A stretch of DNA of 64,000 nucleotides from Microbacterium sp. KUDC0406 (GTDB lineage Bacteria > Actinomycetota > Actinomycetes > Actinomycetales > Microbacteriaceae), in contig NZ_CP091138.1 in assembly GCF_021582875.1 (NCBI RefSeq), positions 2,604,001 through 2,668,000 on the forward strand, given 5' to 3'. Shown here piece after piece: positions 1 to 9,126 of the stretch. Made by a program: the position numbers and the translations under genes. Numbering within the stretch: the first letter of the stretch is position 1; every line of letters begins with the position of its first letter. The notes under the pieces were generated by a model. The model was not told the origin of the DNA and did no database searches. It saw only the letters and a program-made list of their open reading frames with translations.

Positions 1-737
1 AGCCCGACCGCGGCGAGCGCGGCACCCGCCAGGGCCCAGGCGACCACGACGACCGCGATCCGCCGCAGGGCCCCGTCGCCCAGCAGCCTGTGCAGGTCGC
101 GGCCGACGTACGAGCCGACGGTCGCGATCAGCAGCCCCGCGATCACCAGCGTGCCGTTGAACGCCCAGGCGCCGGCGCCGCCGCCCAGCTGAGAGAAGTT
201 CTTCTCCCACCAGCGCGGGTCGACGGCGGTGATCATCGCGAACATCGTGCCGATGATGAGGAAGCCGAACAGCAGAGCCGCGAGGTCGCCCGTGCGCAGA
301 TCGACCCCGGCCGCGAACGCCAGTCGTCCGCCCACGGCAGACGCGACACCCGTGAAGACGCCACCCGCGAGCGGCACGAGCGAGATCCCCTGCAGGCCGT
401 TGGCGAAGACCTCGGCGGCCAGCAGCGTGCCGAGCGCGGTCACCCCGCCGAACGCGATCGTGACGGCGATCGACGACACGTCCGACACGACGGTCTGCCA
501 GCGCGGCATCCCAGATGTCTCGCCGCGCCGGTGCATCAGCGTGCTGACGACGAAGGCCGCGGCGGCGATCGCGCCGGCGACCAGCGCGGCGGGCATCATG
601 ATCGATCCGGGTCCCGCCAGCGGCCGCGGTGGCCCGATCAGCAGCAGGGTGCCGAGGGCGACGCCGAGCACGAAGCACGCCGCCGTGGCCCACAGACCGC
701 GGTCCTGCTCCCGCAGAGCCCGCTCCGTGTCGTCCAT
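1..737 (-). CDS. DUF998-type integral membrane protein (3' end beyond window)
   Basis: An open frame begins at an ATG at 737 on the minus strand (MDDTERALREQDRG) and runs off the left edge, so at least 245 residues are present. It shows alternating hydrophobic segments: WATAACFVLGVALGTLLL, then a Gly/Ala-rich helix, a helix around FGGVTALGTLLA, one around LLFGFLIIGTMFAM and one after the WWEKNFSQLG motif. The WWEKNFSQLG...FNGTLVIAGLL signature is what I associate with actinobacterial DUF998 proteins; the function of that family is unknown. It lies downstream of the GH29 gene on the same strand and is separated from it by a palindrome. Confidence 0.7.
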   Translation of the reverse strand, partial: MDDTERALREQDRGLWATAACFVLGVALGTLLLIGPPRPLAGPGSIMMPAALVAGAIAAAAFVVSTLMHRRGETSGMPRWQTVVSDVSSIAVTIAFGGVTALGTLLAAEVFANGLQGISLVPLAGGVFTGVASAVGGRLAFAAGVDLRTGDLAALLFGFLIIGTMFAMITAVDPRWWEKNFSQLGGGAGAWAFNGTLVIAGLLIATVGSYVGRDLHRLLGDGALRRIAVVVVAWALAGAALAAVG

Positions 738-832
738 GCCCCCATGGAACCACTCGGCAGCGACATCCCGCCGTCCGCCGCTCCGGCTCCGGCCGCTCCG
801 ATCGGCCCGGCGATCGACGCGAACCGCACGCT

Positions 833-888
833 CAGGTCGCAGAATCCGTCGCCACGACACGACTCCCGGCGACAGGAACTGCGACCTG
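833..888. terminator. Palindrome after GH29 gene, terminator-like
   Basis: CAGGTCGCAG (833-842) pairs with CTGCGACCTG (879-888), with more pairing inside. It lies between the stop of the GH29 gene and the DUF998 start. It belongs to the same palindrome family as the array at 6887-7255. There is no clear T-run, so termination is inferred from position. Confidence 0.5.
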
Positions 889-899
889 AACAGAGACGC

Positions 900-3800
900 T
901 CAGGCGGGACCGACCTCGATACCACCGCACCGGAGACCATGGCCGTTGCCATGACCGTTTCCGTGGCCACCGCCGTTGCCGTGCCCGCCGCCGTGCCCGT
1001 GGCCGCCGCCGTGACCGCCGCCGTTGCCGTGCCCGCCGCCGTTGCCGTGACCGCCGCCGTTCCCGGCCCTGACCACGACCTTCTGCTCGGCTCGTGTCCG
1101 GTCGGGTCCGCTTGCGACCAGCAGGTACGTCCCGGGAGCGACTCCGGCGATGTGCAGCGTGGCCGAACCCGCGCCGGAGGCATCCGTCGTGATCGTCGCC
1201 TTCGGCCGTGCCTTGCCGTCGAAGCCGACGGTGACCTTCGCCCTGGCGGGGAAGTCGGCCACCGAGACGGTGACCTTCGAGCCGACCTTCACCGGGTCCG
1301 CGCCGATGCTCACGCTCGGCGCCGCATCGCGGAGCGCGATCCGCCAGCCCTGCGCCTCGAGGCCTTCGAACACCTCGCGCGCCGAGCGCTCGCCGAACGT
1401 GGGCGGCTCGCTCCCGCCGTACAGATCGACGACGATCGGCTTCTCGGCGGTGCCGTAGCCCCAGAACGGAGTGTCCGAGTCGGCGCAGGAGACGCCTGCG
1501 CGCAGGTGCACTGCGGCACCGGGTGCCAGTTCCGTCTCGCGGAACTGCTCGAGCGACGAGAAGGGATGCGCTTCGGATCCGTCCCCGGCGCGCTCCGCTG
1601 TGCAGTCCAGCCACACCTCGGACAGACGTCCCGGGTCCTCGGTCAGCGTGGGGTGCAGAGCGAGCTTCGCCAGGGCGAACGGTCCGCGCGCCGAATCGAC
1701 CACCACCCGGAACCGCTGCGCCGTCGTCGGCGCCGTCAGCGTGACGATGCGGCTCACCCCGATCGTGCCGGCGCCTCCGACCTTCTTCCAGGCGCCGTCC
1801 ACCTCGGCCTCGATGTGGAACGCATCGACCGACTGGCCTGCGACATCCACGCCCTCGGCGAGCGTGACACGCGTGACGGTCTGCGGCGATCCGAGGTCGA
1901 CGGTGAAGGTCGCCCCCGCCCCCTCGCCCTTCCAGGCCGAACGGCGGCTGCCGTCGGTGAGCGCTGCGGTCGACCCGTCAGGCGCCTCGACCGGAAGGCC
2001 GAGCGCGAGGTCGGTGCCGAGGGCCTTGCGGCGCTCGGCCGCGAACGAGTCCAGCGCGGCGACGGATGCCGGGGCGAACGAGCCGTCCGTCGTGGGCGGG
2101 TTGTTCAGCAGCATCACCGAGTTGCGACCCACCGTGTTCAGGTAGTGGTTCAGCAGGGTCGGCCCGCTCTTCGGGGTGTCGGTGGGGTGCGCGAACCAGC
2201 CCTGGGTGAGCTTCATGTCCGACTCGGTGGGCCACCAGTGCAGCGCGTTCGCTCCGCCGGCCGCGCCCGCGATCAGCGTGGCATCCGATCCGACCTGCTC
2301 GAAGGAACCGCCGCCGACCACGCCGATCTTGCCGCCGTCATCCGGCACCTTGACGGCCATCGGCGCCCACTCGTTCTGCCTGGCGGTTCCCGACTCGTTG
2401 CCGACCCAGCGCACGTCGCGCCCGCCGACCGCGACGACGGCGTTCGGCTGCAGCTTGCCGATGAGGTCGTAGAACGCGGGGTAGTCGAACAGCTCCTGCT
2501 TCTCGGTGTTGCCGTTGGATCCGTCGAACCAGACCTCGTCGATCTGGCCGTACTGGGTGAGGATCTCGTACAGCGAGTTCAGGAAGTACGCGCCGTAGTC
2601 GGTGGCGTCGTAGCTGAACGTGGGGATGTCCTCACCGGCCCGGTCGTCGCCCTCGACGAGCGTCGGAATGGTGCGCTCCGACTTGGGGCTGCCGTTGCCG
2701 AAGCGTCCGGTGAGCTCCTCGTGCGAGTCGGCGGGCGACATGTACAGGCCGACCTTCATGCCGTACTTGCGCGCCGCGTCGGTGAACTCCTGCACGAGGT
2801 CGCCCTTGCCGCCCTTCCACGGCGTCGCGGCGATGTCGTAGTCGGTGTAGCGCGACGGGTAGAGCACGAAGCCGTCGTGGTGCTTGAGAGTGAGGATGGC
2901 CATGCGATGGCCGGAGTCGCGCAGGGTCTTCATCCAGCCGTCCACGTCGACGTCGCCGGTCGGGTCGAAGCGTGCCGGGTCCTCGGTGCCGTGGCCCCAC
3001 TCCTGGTCGTAGAAGGTGTTGATGCCGAAGTGCACGAAGGCGGTGAGGCCCATCTCCTGCCAGCGCAGCTGCTGCGGGGTCGGCCGTACGAGCGTGGACT
3101 TCGCGATCACGTTCGCCGGGCAGTCGTCGGCCGAGATCTGCACGTAGTCGCCCGGCTCGACGTCGCCGAGGTCGGCGCACGGGATGACCGGCTTCAGCTG
3201 CTGGTACTCGAAGGACTTGGCGCTGAACGGCTCGGTGAGCAGCGCGAATCGCGCCCGGTCGATCTCGCCGACGAAGGCGCGTCCGCCGATGTTCGGGATC
3301 TCGTTTCCGAAGGAGGCCGTCACGGTCGCGCCCGTGTTGCGCGTGGAGCGCTCGTCCGCCTTCACCGCGGGCAGCTCGGTCCCGTCGAGCCAGGCGATCA
3401 TCTCGGCGCCGCCGTCGTCCAGCGGCTGATACGCCACCGAGACGATGTGCGCCTTGCCGTTCGCCGGCAGGCCGGTCGTGCCCATGTGGTCGGTCCAGGT
3501 GCCGGACTGATTCGAGCTGAAGCCGTACTGCAGCGCGTCGTTCCGGTAGCGCACCGAGAGGTTCCCGCCGACGGCGGCGAGGGTCGCGAGGTCCTTCTGC
3601 GCCGTGTCGGCGGTGAACTCCAGTTCGATCACGAATCCGGCATCCAGCGCCGCTCCCGTGAACGGCGCGTCGGATGCGGTGAAGTCGGCGGCCTGCGCGG
3701 CCGACGCGAGCGCCAGCTTCCCGGAGGCGACCGTCGCCCCGCTGCGCATCGTGAGCGCGCCGTCGAGTGCGTCGCCCGCGCCGGCCCGGTACGTGCTGCC

Positions 3801-4634
3801 GTCGACGGTGCCCGAGAACCCGGCGTTCAGCAGTGCCTTCGTCACCGGCGCCGGCTGGTAGGTGTTCTGCGCGGGGTCGTAGGCGGTGAGCCCGGATGCC
3901 ACGCGCACGCGGCCCAGGTCGCCCTGATATCCGCGGCTCGTGGCAGCCGGGTGCACGTCATTGCCGAACCCGAACGAGGCTGCGGCGGACGCGTTGATCG
4001 CGGCGGGGGCGTCGGAGACGACCGGCGCGAGCTCGACGCCGTCGAGTGCCAGGTGCAGCTCCGCACCGGAGCCCGCGCGGATGTACTGCACCGAGAGATC
4101 GTGGCCGGTGCCGCCTGCCGGTGCGGGAGCGGTCAGGCGGTGCTTGGTCCAGGCGCTGCCGCTGACCGAGTCGAAGCCGTAGACCAGCTGACCGCCCTCG
4201 ACGCGCACGAACAGGTTGCCGCCGGCACCGAACAGCGTCGCCATGTCGGTCTGGCTCGTCGCCGGCGTGATCGACAGCTCGGCGACGAAGCCGCTCGTGG
4301 CGTCCGGATCTGCGAGCGTGAAGCCGGAGGCGTCGAAGCGGATGCCCTGACCGCCGCCGCCCAGCGTCACTCCGCCACCGGGGATCTGCTCCTCGCCGCC
4401 GTCCATCCGGTGCACCGTGCCGCGCATGGTCTCGCCCTCGACCGTCGTGTAGGTCGTGGTGCCGACGAGCGACCCGCCGAACGCGATGTCGAGGTCGTCC
4501 GTCTCAGCGGCGGACGCCGCTCCAGGTGTCATGAGAGCTCCGATGACGACGGTCGCGCTGAGCGCGGCGAGGGCGCTGCGGACCGCGCGCCCTCCGGCAC
4601 GCGATCCGGGCCGGGGTGTGTAGGGGACACGCAT
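900..4634 (-). CDS. Secreted multidomain alpha-L-fucosidase, GH29
   Basis: 1244 residues with an N-terminal Sec signal (Arg-rich start, hydrophobic stretch, ASA/AE cleavage near residue 43). Two concanavalin/LamG-like modules occupy about 48-235 and 240-465. The GH29 catalytic domain follows (about 500-880), with MGLTAFVHFGINTF near 515 and the nucleophile Asp in DEVWFDGSNG near 698. After it come an F5/8-type-C-like module (about 890-1000) and an Ig-like segment. The protein ends in a Gly/His/Asn-rich tail of about 40 residues. GH29 enzymes hydrolyse alpha-1,3/1,4 or alpha-1,6 fucose from glycans; here it would act outside the cell. Most bacterial GH29 enzymes are far shorter. The long antisense frame over this gene is a GC artefact. 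Confidence 0.93.
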   Translation of the reverse strand: MRVPYTPRPGSRAGGRAVRSALAALSATVVIGALMTPGAASAAETDDLDIAFGGSLVGTTTYTTVEGETMRGTVHRMDGGEEQIPGGGVTLGGGGQGIRFDASGFTLADPDATSGFVAELSITPATSQTDMATLFGAGGNLFVRVEGGQLVYGFDSVSGSAWTKHRLTAPAPAGGTGHDLSVQYIRAGSGAELHLALDGVELAPVVSDAPAAINASAAASFGFGNDVHPAATSRGYQGDLGRVRVASGLTAYDPAQNTYQPAPVTKALLNAGFSGTVDGSTYRAGAGDALDGALTMRSGATVASGKLALASAAQAADFTASDAPFTGAALDAGFVIELEFTADTAQKDLATLAAVGGNLSVRYRNDALQYGFSSNQSGTWTDHMGTTGLPANGKAHIVSVAYQPLDDGGAEMIAWLDGTELPAVKADERSTRNTGATVTASFGNEIPNIGGRAFVGEIDRARFALLTEPFSAKSFEYQQLKPVIPCADLGDVEPGDYVQISADDCPANVIAKSTLVRPTPQQLRWQEMGLTAFVHFGINTFYDQEWGHGTEDPARFDPTGDVDVDGWMKTLRDSGHRMAILTLKHHDGFVLYPSRYTDYDIAATPWKGGKGDLVQEFTDAARKYGMKVGLYMSPADSHEELTGRFGNGSPKSERTIPTLVEGDDRAGEDIPTFSYDATDYGAYFLNSLYEILTQYGQIDEVWFDGSNGNTEKQELFDYPAFYDLIGKLQPNAVVAVGGRDVRWVGNESGTARQNEWAPMAVKVPDDGGKIGVVGGGSFEQVGSDATLIAGAAGGANALHWWPTESDMKLTQGWFAHPTDTPKSGPTLLNHYLNTVGRNSVMLLNNPPTTDGSFAPASVAALDSFAAERRKALGTDLALGLPVEAPDGSTAALTDGSRRSAWKGEGAGATFTVDLGSPQTVTRVTLAEGVDVAGQSVDAFHIEAEVDGAWKKVGGAGTIGVSRIVTLTAPTTAQRFRVVVDSARGPFALAKLALHPTLTEDPGRLSEVWLDCTAERAGDGSEAHPFSSLEQFRETELAPGAAVHLRAGVSCADSDTPFWGYGTAEKPIVVDLYGGSEPPTFGERSAREVFEGLEAQGWRIALRDAAPSVSIGADPVKVGSKVTVSVADFPARAKVTVGFDGKARPKATITTDASGAGSATLHIAGVAPGTYLLVASGPDRTRAEQKVVVRAGNGGGHGNGGGHGNGGGHGGGHGHGGGHGNGGGHGNGHGNGHGLRCGGIEVGPA

Positions 4635-4677
4635 CCTTCTGCTCCATTGCGTCGGTGGTGGGGATCACCGAGGACGC

Positions 4678-4716
4678 TAACAGAGATCGGATGTATCGAC
4701 AAGGGATTCCCCTCAG
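4678..4716 (-). promoter_or_regulatory. Probable promoter of the GH29 gene
   Basis: Reading the minus strand toward the GH29 start there is TTGTCG (-35-like) followed about 16-17 nt later by TTAGCG (-10-like). This lies 40-80 nt upstream of the ATG at 4634. Inferred by eye only. Confidence 0.35.
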
Positions 4717-4734
4717 AATGCACGGAACGCGCGA

Positions 4735-4750
4735 ATGTTTGCGCTTTCAT
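4735..4750. promoter_or_regulatory. Candidate LacI-family operator, site 1
   Basis: ATGTTTGCGCTTTCAT lies upstream of the GH29 gene. It shares the half-site ATGTTTGCG with sites at 9050-9065 and 14261-14276, each in front of a glycosidase gene of this locus. LacI-family operators are typically palindromes centred on CG. Here the left half is conserved and the right half is weak. Confidence 0.5.
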
Positions 4751-4772
4751 CGGGTGTCTACAATGATGGTAC

Positions 4773-5888
4773 TCAGTGCCGGAACAGGCGCAGCCCGGTC
4801 TGCACGTGCGTGATGCCGTGCTCGGCCGCGGCAGCGACGACCTCGTCGGTGCGCGTCGATCCGCCCGGCTCGACGATCGTCGCGACACCGTACTCGGCGG
4901 CGTGGTCGACGTTGTCGCGGAACGGCAGGAAGCCGTCCGACACCAGGGTCACGCCGGCGAGGTCCGCGCACCAGGCGTCGCGCCAGCCGGCATCCGCGTA
5001 CCGATCGGATGCCTCGGCCCCGAACAGCTCCGCGAACTCCGCGCGCTGCGCGCGGGTCATCTCGGCACCGGCGAAGCGGATCTGCCAGTTCAGCCGGTCC
5101 TGCCGCCGCATTCCGGCGACCTCGGGCAGCTCGCACACGAAGGCGTGCCGGCGCAGCCACCACACCCGCGCCTTGGCGCCGGCGAGGCGCACGCAGTCGA
5201 CGCGGTTCTGCTGTCCCGCCCTATGCCGATCGCGGCACCGGCACGCACCAGCACGACGGAGTTCGACTGGGTGTACCGGGCGGCGATCATGCCCAGCAGC
5301 GCATCGCGGCGGCCGGCGTCGTCGAGCACTCCGGCCGGCAGCGCGGTCGCGACGTCGGCGGCATCCCGGTCCTGCTCGAGCACCGCGCCGAGCAGCTCGC
5401 GGCGCTCCCGGCGCGGCGGCTCCGCCGGCATCCGCCTCGAACACCAGAAACCGGCCGCCGCGCTTCCCGCTCAGCAGCGCGACCGCACCCTCCTCGTAGC
5501 CCGGGGCGATCACGGCGTCGCAGATCACGCTGCGCAGGAACTCGGCGGTCGCCGTGTCGACGGGGCGCGAGAGCGCCACCACGTCGCCGAACGACGACTT
5601 CGGGTCGGCGTCGCGGGCGCGCACATAGGCCGAGATCAGGCCTCCGTCGTCGTGCACGCGCCAGGTCTCGGATGCCACGTCGTCGATCTTCCCGGCGACG
5701 GCGGCGCCGGCCGGCGAGACGTGCTTGAAGGATGCCGCGGCGGGCAGTCCGGTGGCGGCATCCGCCTCGCGCACCAGAGCCGACGCGTTCAGCGCATCGA
5801 GGTAGTTGATCATCGAGGGCTCGCCGTTCAAGGCGGCCGGCCCTCCGGTGACCTCGGCGGCCTGGTGCGGATTCATCCCGTATCGCAT
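4773..5888 (-). CDS. AICAR transformylase (stand-alone PurH-type), two compensating frameshifts
   Basis: The start at 5888 (MRYGMNPHQA) has GGGAG just upstream. The N-terminal part (RYGMNPHQ, NYLDALNA, ASFKHVSPAGAAVA, SSFGDVVALS) and C-terminal part (DNVDHAAEYGVATIVEPGGS) are typical of the formyltransferase half of PurH, which makes FAICAR in purine synthesis. There is no IMP cyclohydrolase domain, so it resembles the stand-alone form, about 371 aa. Between about 5428 and 5213 the matching sequence (PPRRERRELL to AAIGIG) is in another frame: one extra base at 5427/5428 and one missing G near 5213 restore it. If real, about 70 residues would be garbled. I suspect sequence error. deoD lies just upstream on the other strand. 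Confidence 0.82.
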   Translation of the reverse strand: MRYGMNPHQAAEVTGGPAALNGEPSMINYLDALNASALVREADAATGLPAAASFKHVSPAGAAVAGKIDDVASETWRVHDDGGLISAYVRARDADPKSSFGDVVALSRPVDTATAEFLRSVICDAVIAPGYEEGAVALLSGKRGGRFLVFEADAGGAAAPGAPRAARRGARAGPGCRRRRDRAAGRSARRRRPPRCAAGHDRRPVHPVELRRAGACRCRDRHRAGQQNRVDCVRLAGAKARVWWLRRHAFVCELPEVAGMRRQDRLNWQIRFAGAEMTRAQRAEFAELFGAEASDRYADAGWRDAWCADLAGVTLVSDGFLPFRDNVDHAAEYGVATIVEPGGSTRTDEVVAAAAEHGITHVQTGLRLFRH

Positions 5889-6006
5889 GTGTGCTCCCAT
5901 CGTTCCGATGGGCACCCAGGCGGTCGATGCCGTACTCCACGCTCCCCGCCGGTCACCCGGCCACGCCAGTCGCGGTTCCAGGCTACCGCGCGGATAGCCT
6001 GGCTGA

Positions 6007-6720
6007 ATGAGCACTCCGCACATCGCCGCAGCCCCCGGCGAGATCGCCCCCATCGTCCTGTTCCCCGGAGACCCGCTGCGGGCGAAGTGGATCGCCGAGA
6101 CCTTCCTCGACGACGCGGTGCTGTACTCGCAGACCCGCGGGATGCTGGGCTTCACCGGCACCTGGCAGGGGCACCGCGTCTCGGTGCAGGGCTCCGGCAT
6201 GGGGCAGCCGTCGATGTCGATCTACGCCAACGAGCTGTTCGACCAGTACGACGTGCAGACCGTCGTGCGGGTCGGCTCGTGCGGCGGGCTCACCGAGCGC
6301 GTCGGCATGCGCGACATCATCATCGCCAACGGCGCCTGCACCGACTCCGGCATCAATAGGGTGCGGTTCCAGGGACTCGACTACGCCCCGGTCGCGGACT
6401 TCGGCCTGCTGCGGGCAGCGGTCGAGGCATCCGAGACGATGTCGCTGGCCAGCGCCGTGCACGTCGGCCTGCTGTTCTCGAGTGACCAGTTCTACACGAC
6501 GCGGCCCGAGCTGAACGACCCGTTCATCGCGCACGGCGCGCTCGGCGTCGAGATGGAGACCAGCGCGCTGTACACGCTCGCCGCGTACCGGCAGCGCCGC
6601 GCGCTGAGCATCTGCACGGTGTCGGATCACCTCGTCACGCACGAGGCGACCACCGCGCAGGAGCGCGAGCAGACCTTCGGCGACATGATCGAGATCGCGC
6701 TGCGCGCGGCGACCGCCTGA
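6007..6720 (+). CDS. deoD: Purine nucleoside phosphorylase, DeoD type
   Basis: 237 aa, the usual length for hexameric DeoD. Visible motifs are the phosphate-binding GDPLRAK near residue 20, GSGMGQPSMSIY, VRVGSCGG, the nucleoside-binding VEMETSALY and the catalytic Asp in CTVSDHL. It cleaves (deoxy)ribonucleosides of adenine, guanine and hypoxanthine with phosphate in the cytoplasm for salvage. It starts 118 nt from the divergently oriented AICAR transformylase, with a TAGCCTGGCTGAATGAG context that suggests a very short leader. The two purine genes interrupt the glycosidase locus. Confidence 0.95.
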   Translation: MSTPHIAAAPGEIAPIVLFPGDPLRAKWIAETFLDDAVLYSQTRGMLGFTGTWQGHRVSVQGSGMGQPSMSIYANELFDQYDVQTVVRVGSCGGLTERVGMRDIIIANGACTDSGINRVRFQGLDYAPVADFGLLRAAVEASETMSLASAVHVGLLFSSDQFYTTRPELNDPFIAHGALGVEMETSALYTLAAYRQRRALSICTVSDHLVTHEATTAQEREQTFGDMIEIALRAATA

Positions 6721-6749
6721 CTCCGACGCTCCGGTCGCGGTCGCGGTTC

Positions 6750-6871
6750 GGCTCAGCTCAGCTCGGCTCGGCTCGGCTCGGCTCGGCTCGGCTCGGCTCG
6801 GCTCAGCTCGGCTCGGCTCGGCTCAGCTCGGCTCAGCTCAGCTCAGCTCAGCTCGGCTCGGCTCGGCTCGG
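6750..6871. repeat. Pentanucleotide tandem repeat (GCTCG/GCTCA)n
   Basis: About 24 units of GCTCG or GCTCA run without interruption just after deoD. The G/A alternation at the fifth position makes a variable internal pattern. It lies between the convergent deoD and GH35 genes, outside any reading frame I can support. Confidence 0.9.
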
Positions 6872-6886
6872 AACTAGCCTCGCCCG

Positions 6887-7255
6887 GCGTCCAAGTCGCA
6901 GTTCGTCCCCGAATCACCACAGCCCCGGCATTCAGGTCGCGGTTCGTCCCGGAATCCGACCGACAGAACGGGACCAACTGCGACCGGAGCGACAGAGGAA
7001 CCGGCAGAGCGGGACCAACTGCGACCCGGAACGACGCGGACAGGGCGACTCACAAGCCGGCTTCACCGAACGTCCAGGTCCCGGCTCGTCGCCGAAACCG
7101 GGCTCGCCCCGACGTTCAGGTCGCAGTTCGTCCCCGAATCACCACAGCCCCGACGTTCAGGTCGCAGTACATCCCGGAATCCGACCGGCAGAACGGGACC
7201 AACTGCGACCTGAACGAAAGAGGAACCGGCAGAGCGGGACCAACTGCGACCCGGA
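6887..7255. repeat. Array of palindromic repeats between deoD and GH35 gene
   Basis: Repeated arms of the form AGGTCGCAGTTCGTCCC and the inverse GGGACCAACTGCGACC occur at about 6893, 6931-6986, 7004-7027, 7109-7135, 7157-7216 and 7232-7252. Pairs of arms can fold into hairpins. A related copy is at 833-888. This fills the space between two convergent genes; no gene is supported here. Confidence 0.8.
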
Positions 7256-7276
7256 ACGACCCGGCGGCCCCGGCGC

Positions 7277-9028
7277 TCACGCGCCGATGAACTCCTCGGA
7301 TGCGCCGAAGTCGGGGTTCTCGCGGATCTCGACCCTCGCGCCGAGGCGGTCGGTGTCGAGTACGACGATCTCGTTGCGGCCCTCGCGCCACAGCGGACCG
7401 GGGGCGTAGAGCGTGACTTGCGGGCCGCGCTCCCAGTACCGGCCGAGCAGGAAGCCGTTCAGCCAGACCATGCCCTTCGCCCCGCCGGGGAACGCGAGCC
7501 AGGCGTCGGCCGGATCGGTGACGTCGAAGGTCGCGGTGGCGAGGCCGTCGGGGGGCGTTTCGTCTCGCTGCGCTCGCTCAACGACCACCGACTGCGGCAC
7601 GACGCGGTGCTCCCAGCCGTGCGCGTACCGACGCCCGATGAGCACGCCGCCGAGGATGCCCTTGCGCTGCCCGGTATACGGCCCGTAGTTGATGCGCCCG
7701 AGGCTCTCGACCACGATCGTCAGCACACCCTCACCGCCGGATGCCGGCAGCGCCAGCGACTGCTCGCCGTCGTGCTCGATGGTGCCGAGCCGCACGCCGT
7801 CGAGGAACACCGTCGCCCGGTCGCGCAGCTCGAGCAGCCGCAGCGTCGACGAAACCGGGTACGACACGGATGACTCGTACGCGACGACCCCGTCCTCGAC
7901 CCCGAGCTCCTCGTAGCTGAGCGGCTGAGGCGCGGTCGCCGCCACCGGCTGCGCGCGCACCACGTCGAGCAGCGACGCCACCGGCGACAGTGCGGCGGAT
8001 GCCGCGGACTGCCGCCTCGGGGCATCCGGCACCTCCGGCAGCGGGCCGGAGTGGAACGGGGCGAACGCCGCGCGCAGCGCGTGGAACTTGTCGTTCACGG
8101 TGCCGTCCTCGCCGATCGGCGCATCCGAGTCGTAGGACGTGATCGTGGGCTGGATCGCTCCGTCGTGGTTCGCGCCCGCCCACAGCCCGAAGTTCGTGCC
8201 GCCGTGCGCCATGTAGACGCTGACCGAGCCGCCCTCATCGAGAAGCTCCTGCACGGTGCCGATCATGCTGTCGGCCGAGCGCACGTGGTGGTGCTCGTCC
8301 CAGTGGTCGAACCAGCCGCCCCACAGCTCGCTGCACATCAGGTGGTGGTCGTCGCGGCGCAGCGCCACCGCGTCCTGCACGCCGGTGCCGAAGGTGAAGG
8401 TGCCCATCGCCCCGGCCACCGACCCGTTGCGCACCATGTCGGGCAGGGTGCCGTCGGCGGTCGTGAGCATCTCGACCATCCCGCGCGAGCGCAGTCCGTC
8501 GCGCAGGTGCTCGAGATAGGTGGCGTCCGATCCGAAGGATCCGTACTCGTTCTCGACCTGGATCAGCCGGATCGGGCCGCCGTGCGCGGCCTGCAGCGGC
8601 TCGAGCTGCGGGATCAGCGCGTCGTACCAGGCGTCGACGGCCGAGAGGAACCCGGCATCCGACGTCCGCAGTGCGCGCACCCGTCCGGACAGCCAGAACG
8701 GGATGCCCCCGTTCGACCACTCGGCGCAGATGTACGGGCTGGGACGCACGAACACGTCCAGCCCCACCTCGCCGGCGATGCGGATGAACCGCGCGATGTC
8801 GCGCCATCCTGTGAAGTCGTACTCGCCCTCCACGCGCTCGTGGAAGTTCCACGCGACGTAGGTGTCGACGGTGTTCGCACCCATCGCCGCGAGGCGGCGC
8901 AGCCTGTCCTCCCACTGGTCGGGATGGATGCGGAAGTAGTGCACCGCGCCGGACAGGATGCGGTTCGGTGCGCCGTCGCGCAGGATCTGGCCGTCGTGCC
9001 AGGTGAGCGAGGGTACGGAACCGGTCAA
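7277..9028 (-). CDS. Beta-galactosidase, GH35
   Basis: I choose the TTG at 9028 (TGSVPSLTWHDGQ), which has GGGGAG at a good distance; a TTG 18 nt further up is possible. The product is 583 aa without a signal peptide, so cytoplasmic. GH35 hallmarks: GAVHYFRIHPDQW, NTVDTYVAWNFHE, the acid/base Glu in QVENEYGSFG near residue 160, the nucleophile Glu in CSELWGGWFDHW near 234, and a C-terminal jelly-roll with GMVWLNGFLLGRYW. It removes terminal beta-galactose (beta-1,3/1,4). A copy of the GGTCGTTGAGCG repeat is read in frame as VVVERAQRDETPPD near residue 490. It is divergent from the LacI gene, with the candidate operator between them. Confidence 0.93.
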   Translation of the reverse strand: MTGSVPSLTWHDGQILRDGAPNRILSGAVHYFRIHPDQWEDRLRRLAAMGANTVDTYVAWNFHERVEGEYDFTGWRDIARFIRIAGEVGLDVFVRPSPYICAEWSNGGIPFWLSGRVRALRTSDAGFLSAVDAWYDALIPQLEPLQAAHGGPIRLIQVENEYGSFGSDATYLEHLRDGLRSRGMVEMLTTADGTLPDMVRNGSVAGAMGTFTFGTGVQDAVALRRDDHHLMCSELWGGWFDHWDEHHHVRSADSMIGTVQELLDEGGSVSVYMAHGGTNFGLWAGANHDGAIQPTITSYDSDAPIGEDGTVNDKFHALRAAFAPFHSGPLPEVPDAPRRQSAASAALSPVASLLDVVRAQPVAATAPQPLSYEELGVEDGVVAYESSVSYPVSSTLRLLELRDRATVFLDGVRLGTIEHDGEQSLALPASGGEGVLTIVVESLGRINYGPYTGQRKGILGGVLIGRRYAHGWEHRVVPQSVVVERAQRDETPPDGLATATFDVTDPADAWLAFPGGAKGMVWLNGFLLGRYWERGPQVTLYAPGPLWREGRNEIVVLDTDRLGARVEIRENPDFGASEEFIGA

Positions 9029-9049
9029 GACGTCTCCCCAGATCAAAGA

Positions 9050-9065
9050 ATGTTTGCGTTCACAC
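9050..9065. promoter_or_regulatory. Candidate LacI-family operator, site 2
   Basis: ATGTTTGCGTTCACAC lies 22 nt upstream of the GH35 start, in the GH35-lacI divergent region, so one regulator could control both genes including itself. Same left half-site as sites 1 and 3. Confidence 0.55.
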
Positions 9066-9126
9066 TATCTCAGCAGAGGCTATGAGGATCCCCGGATTCC
9101 CGGGGATGGACCGTTACCATGGCTCC

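Noticed and set aside
90..4766. Very long plus-strand open frame (1558 codons) over the GH29 gene
   Set aside because: It is the mirror of a well-supported minus-strand gene; composition is Arg/Gly-rich without any domain. The same holds for long antisense frames over the GH101 gene (10387-14565) and gdh (36037-38634).
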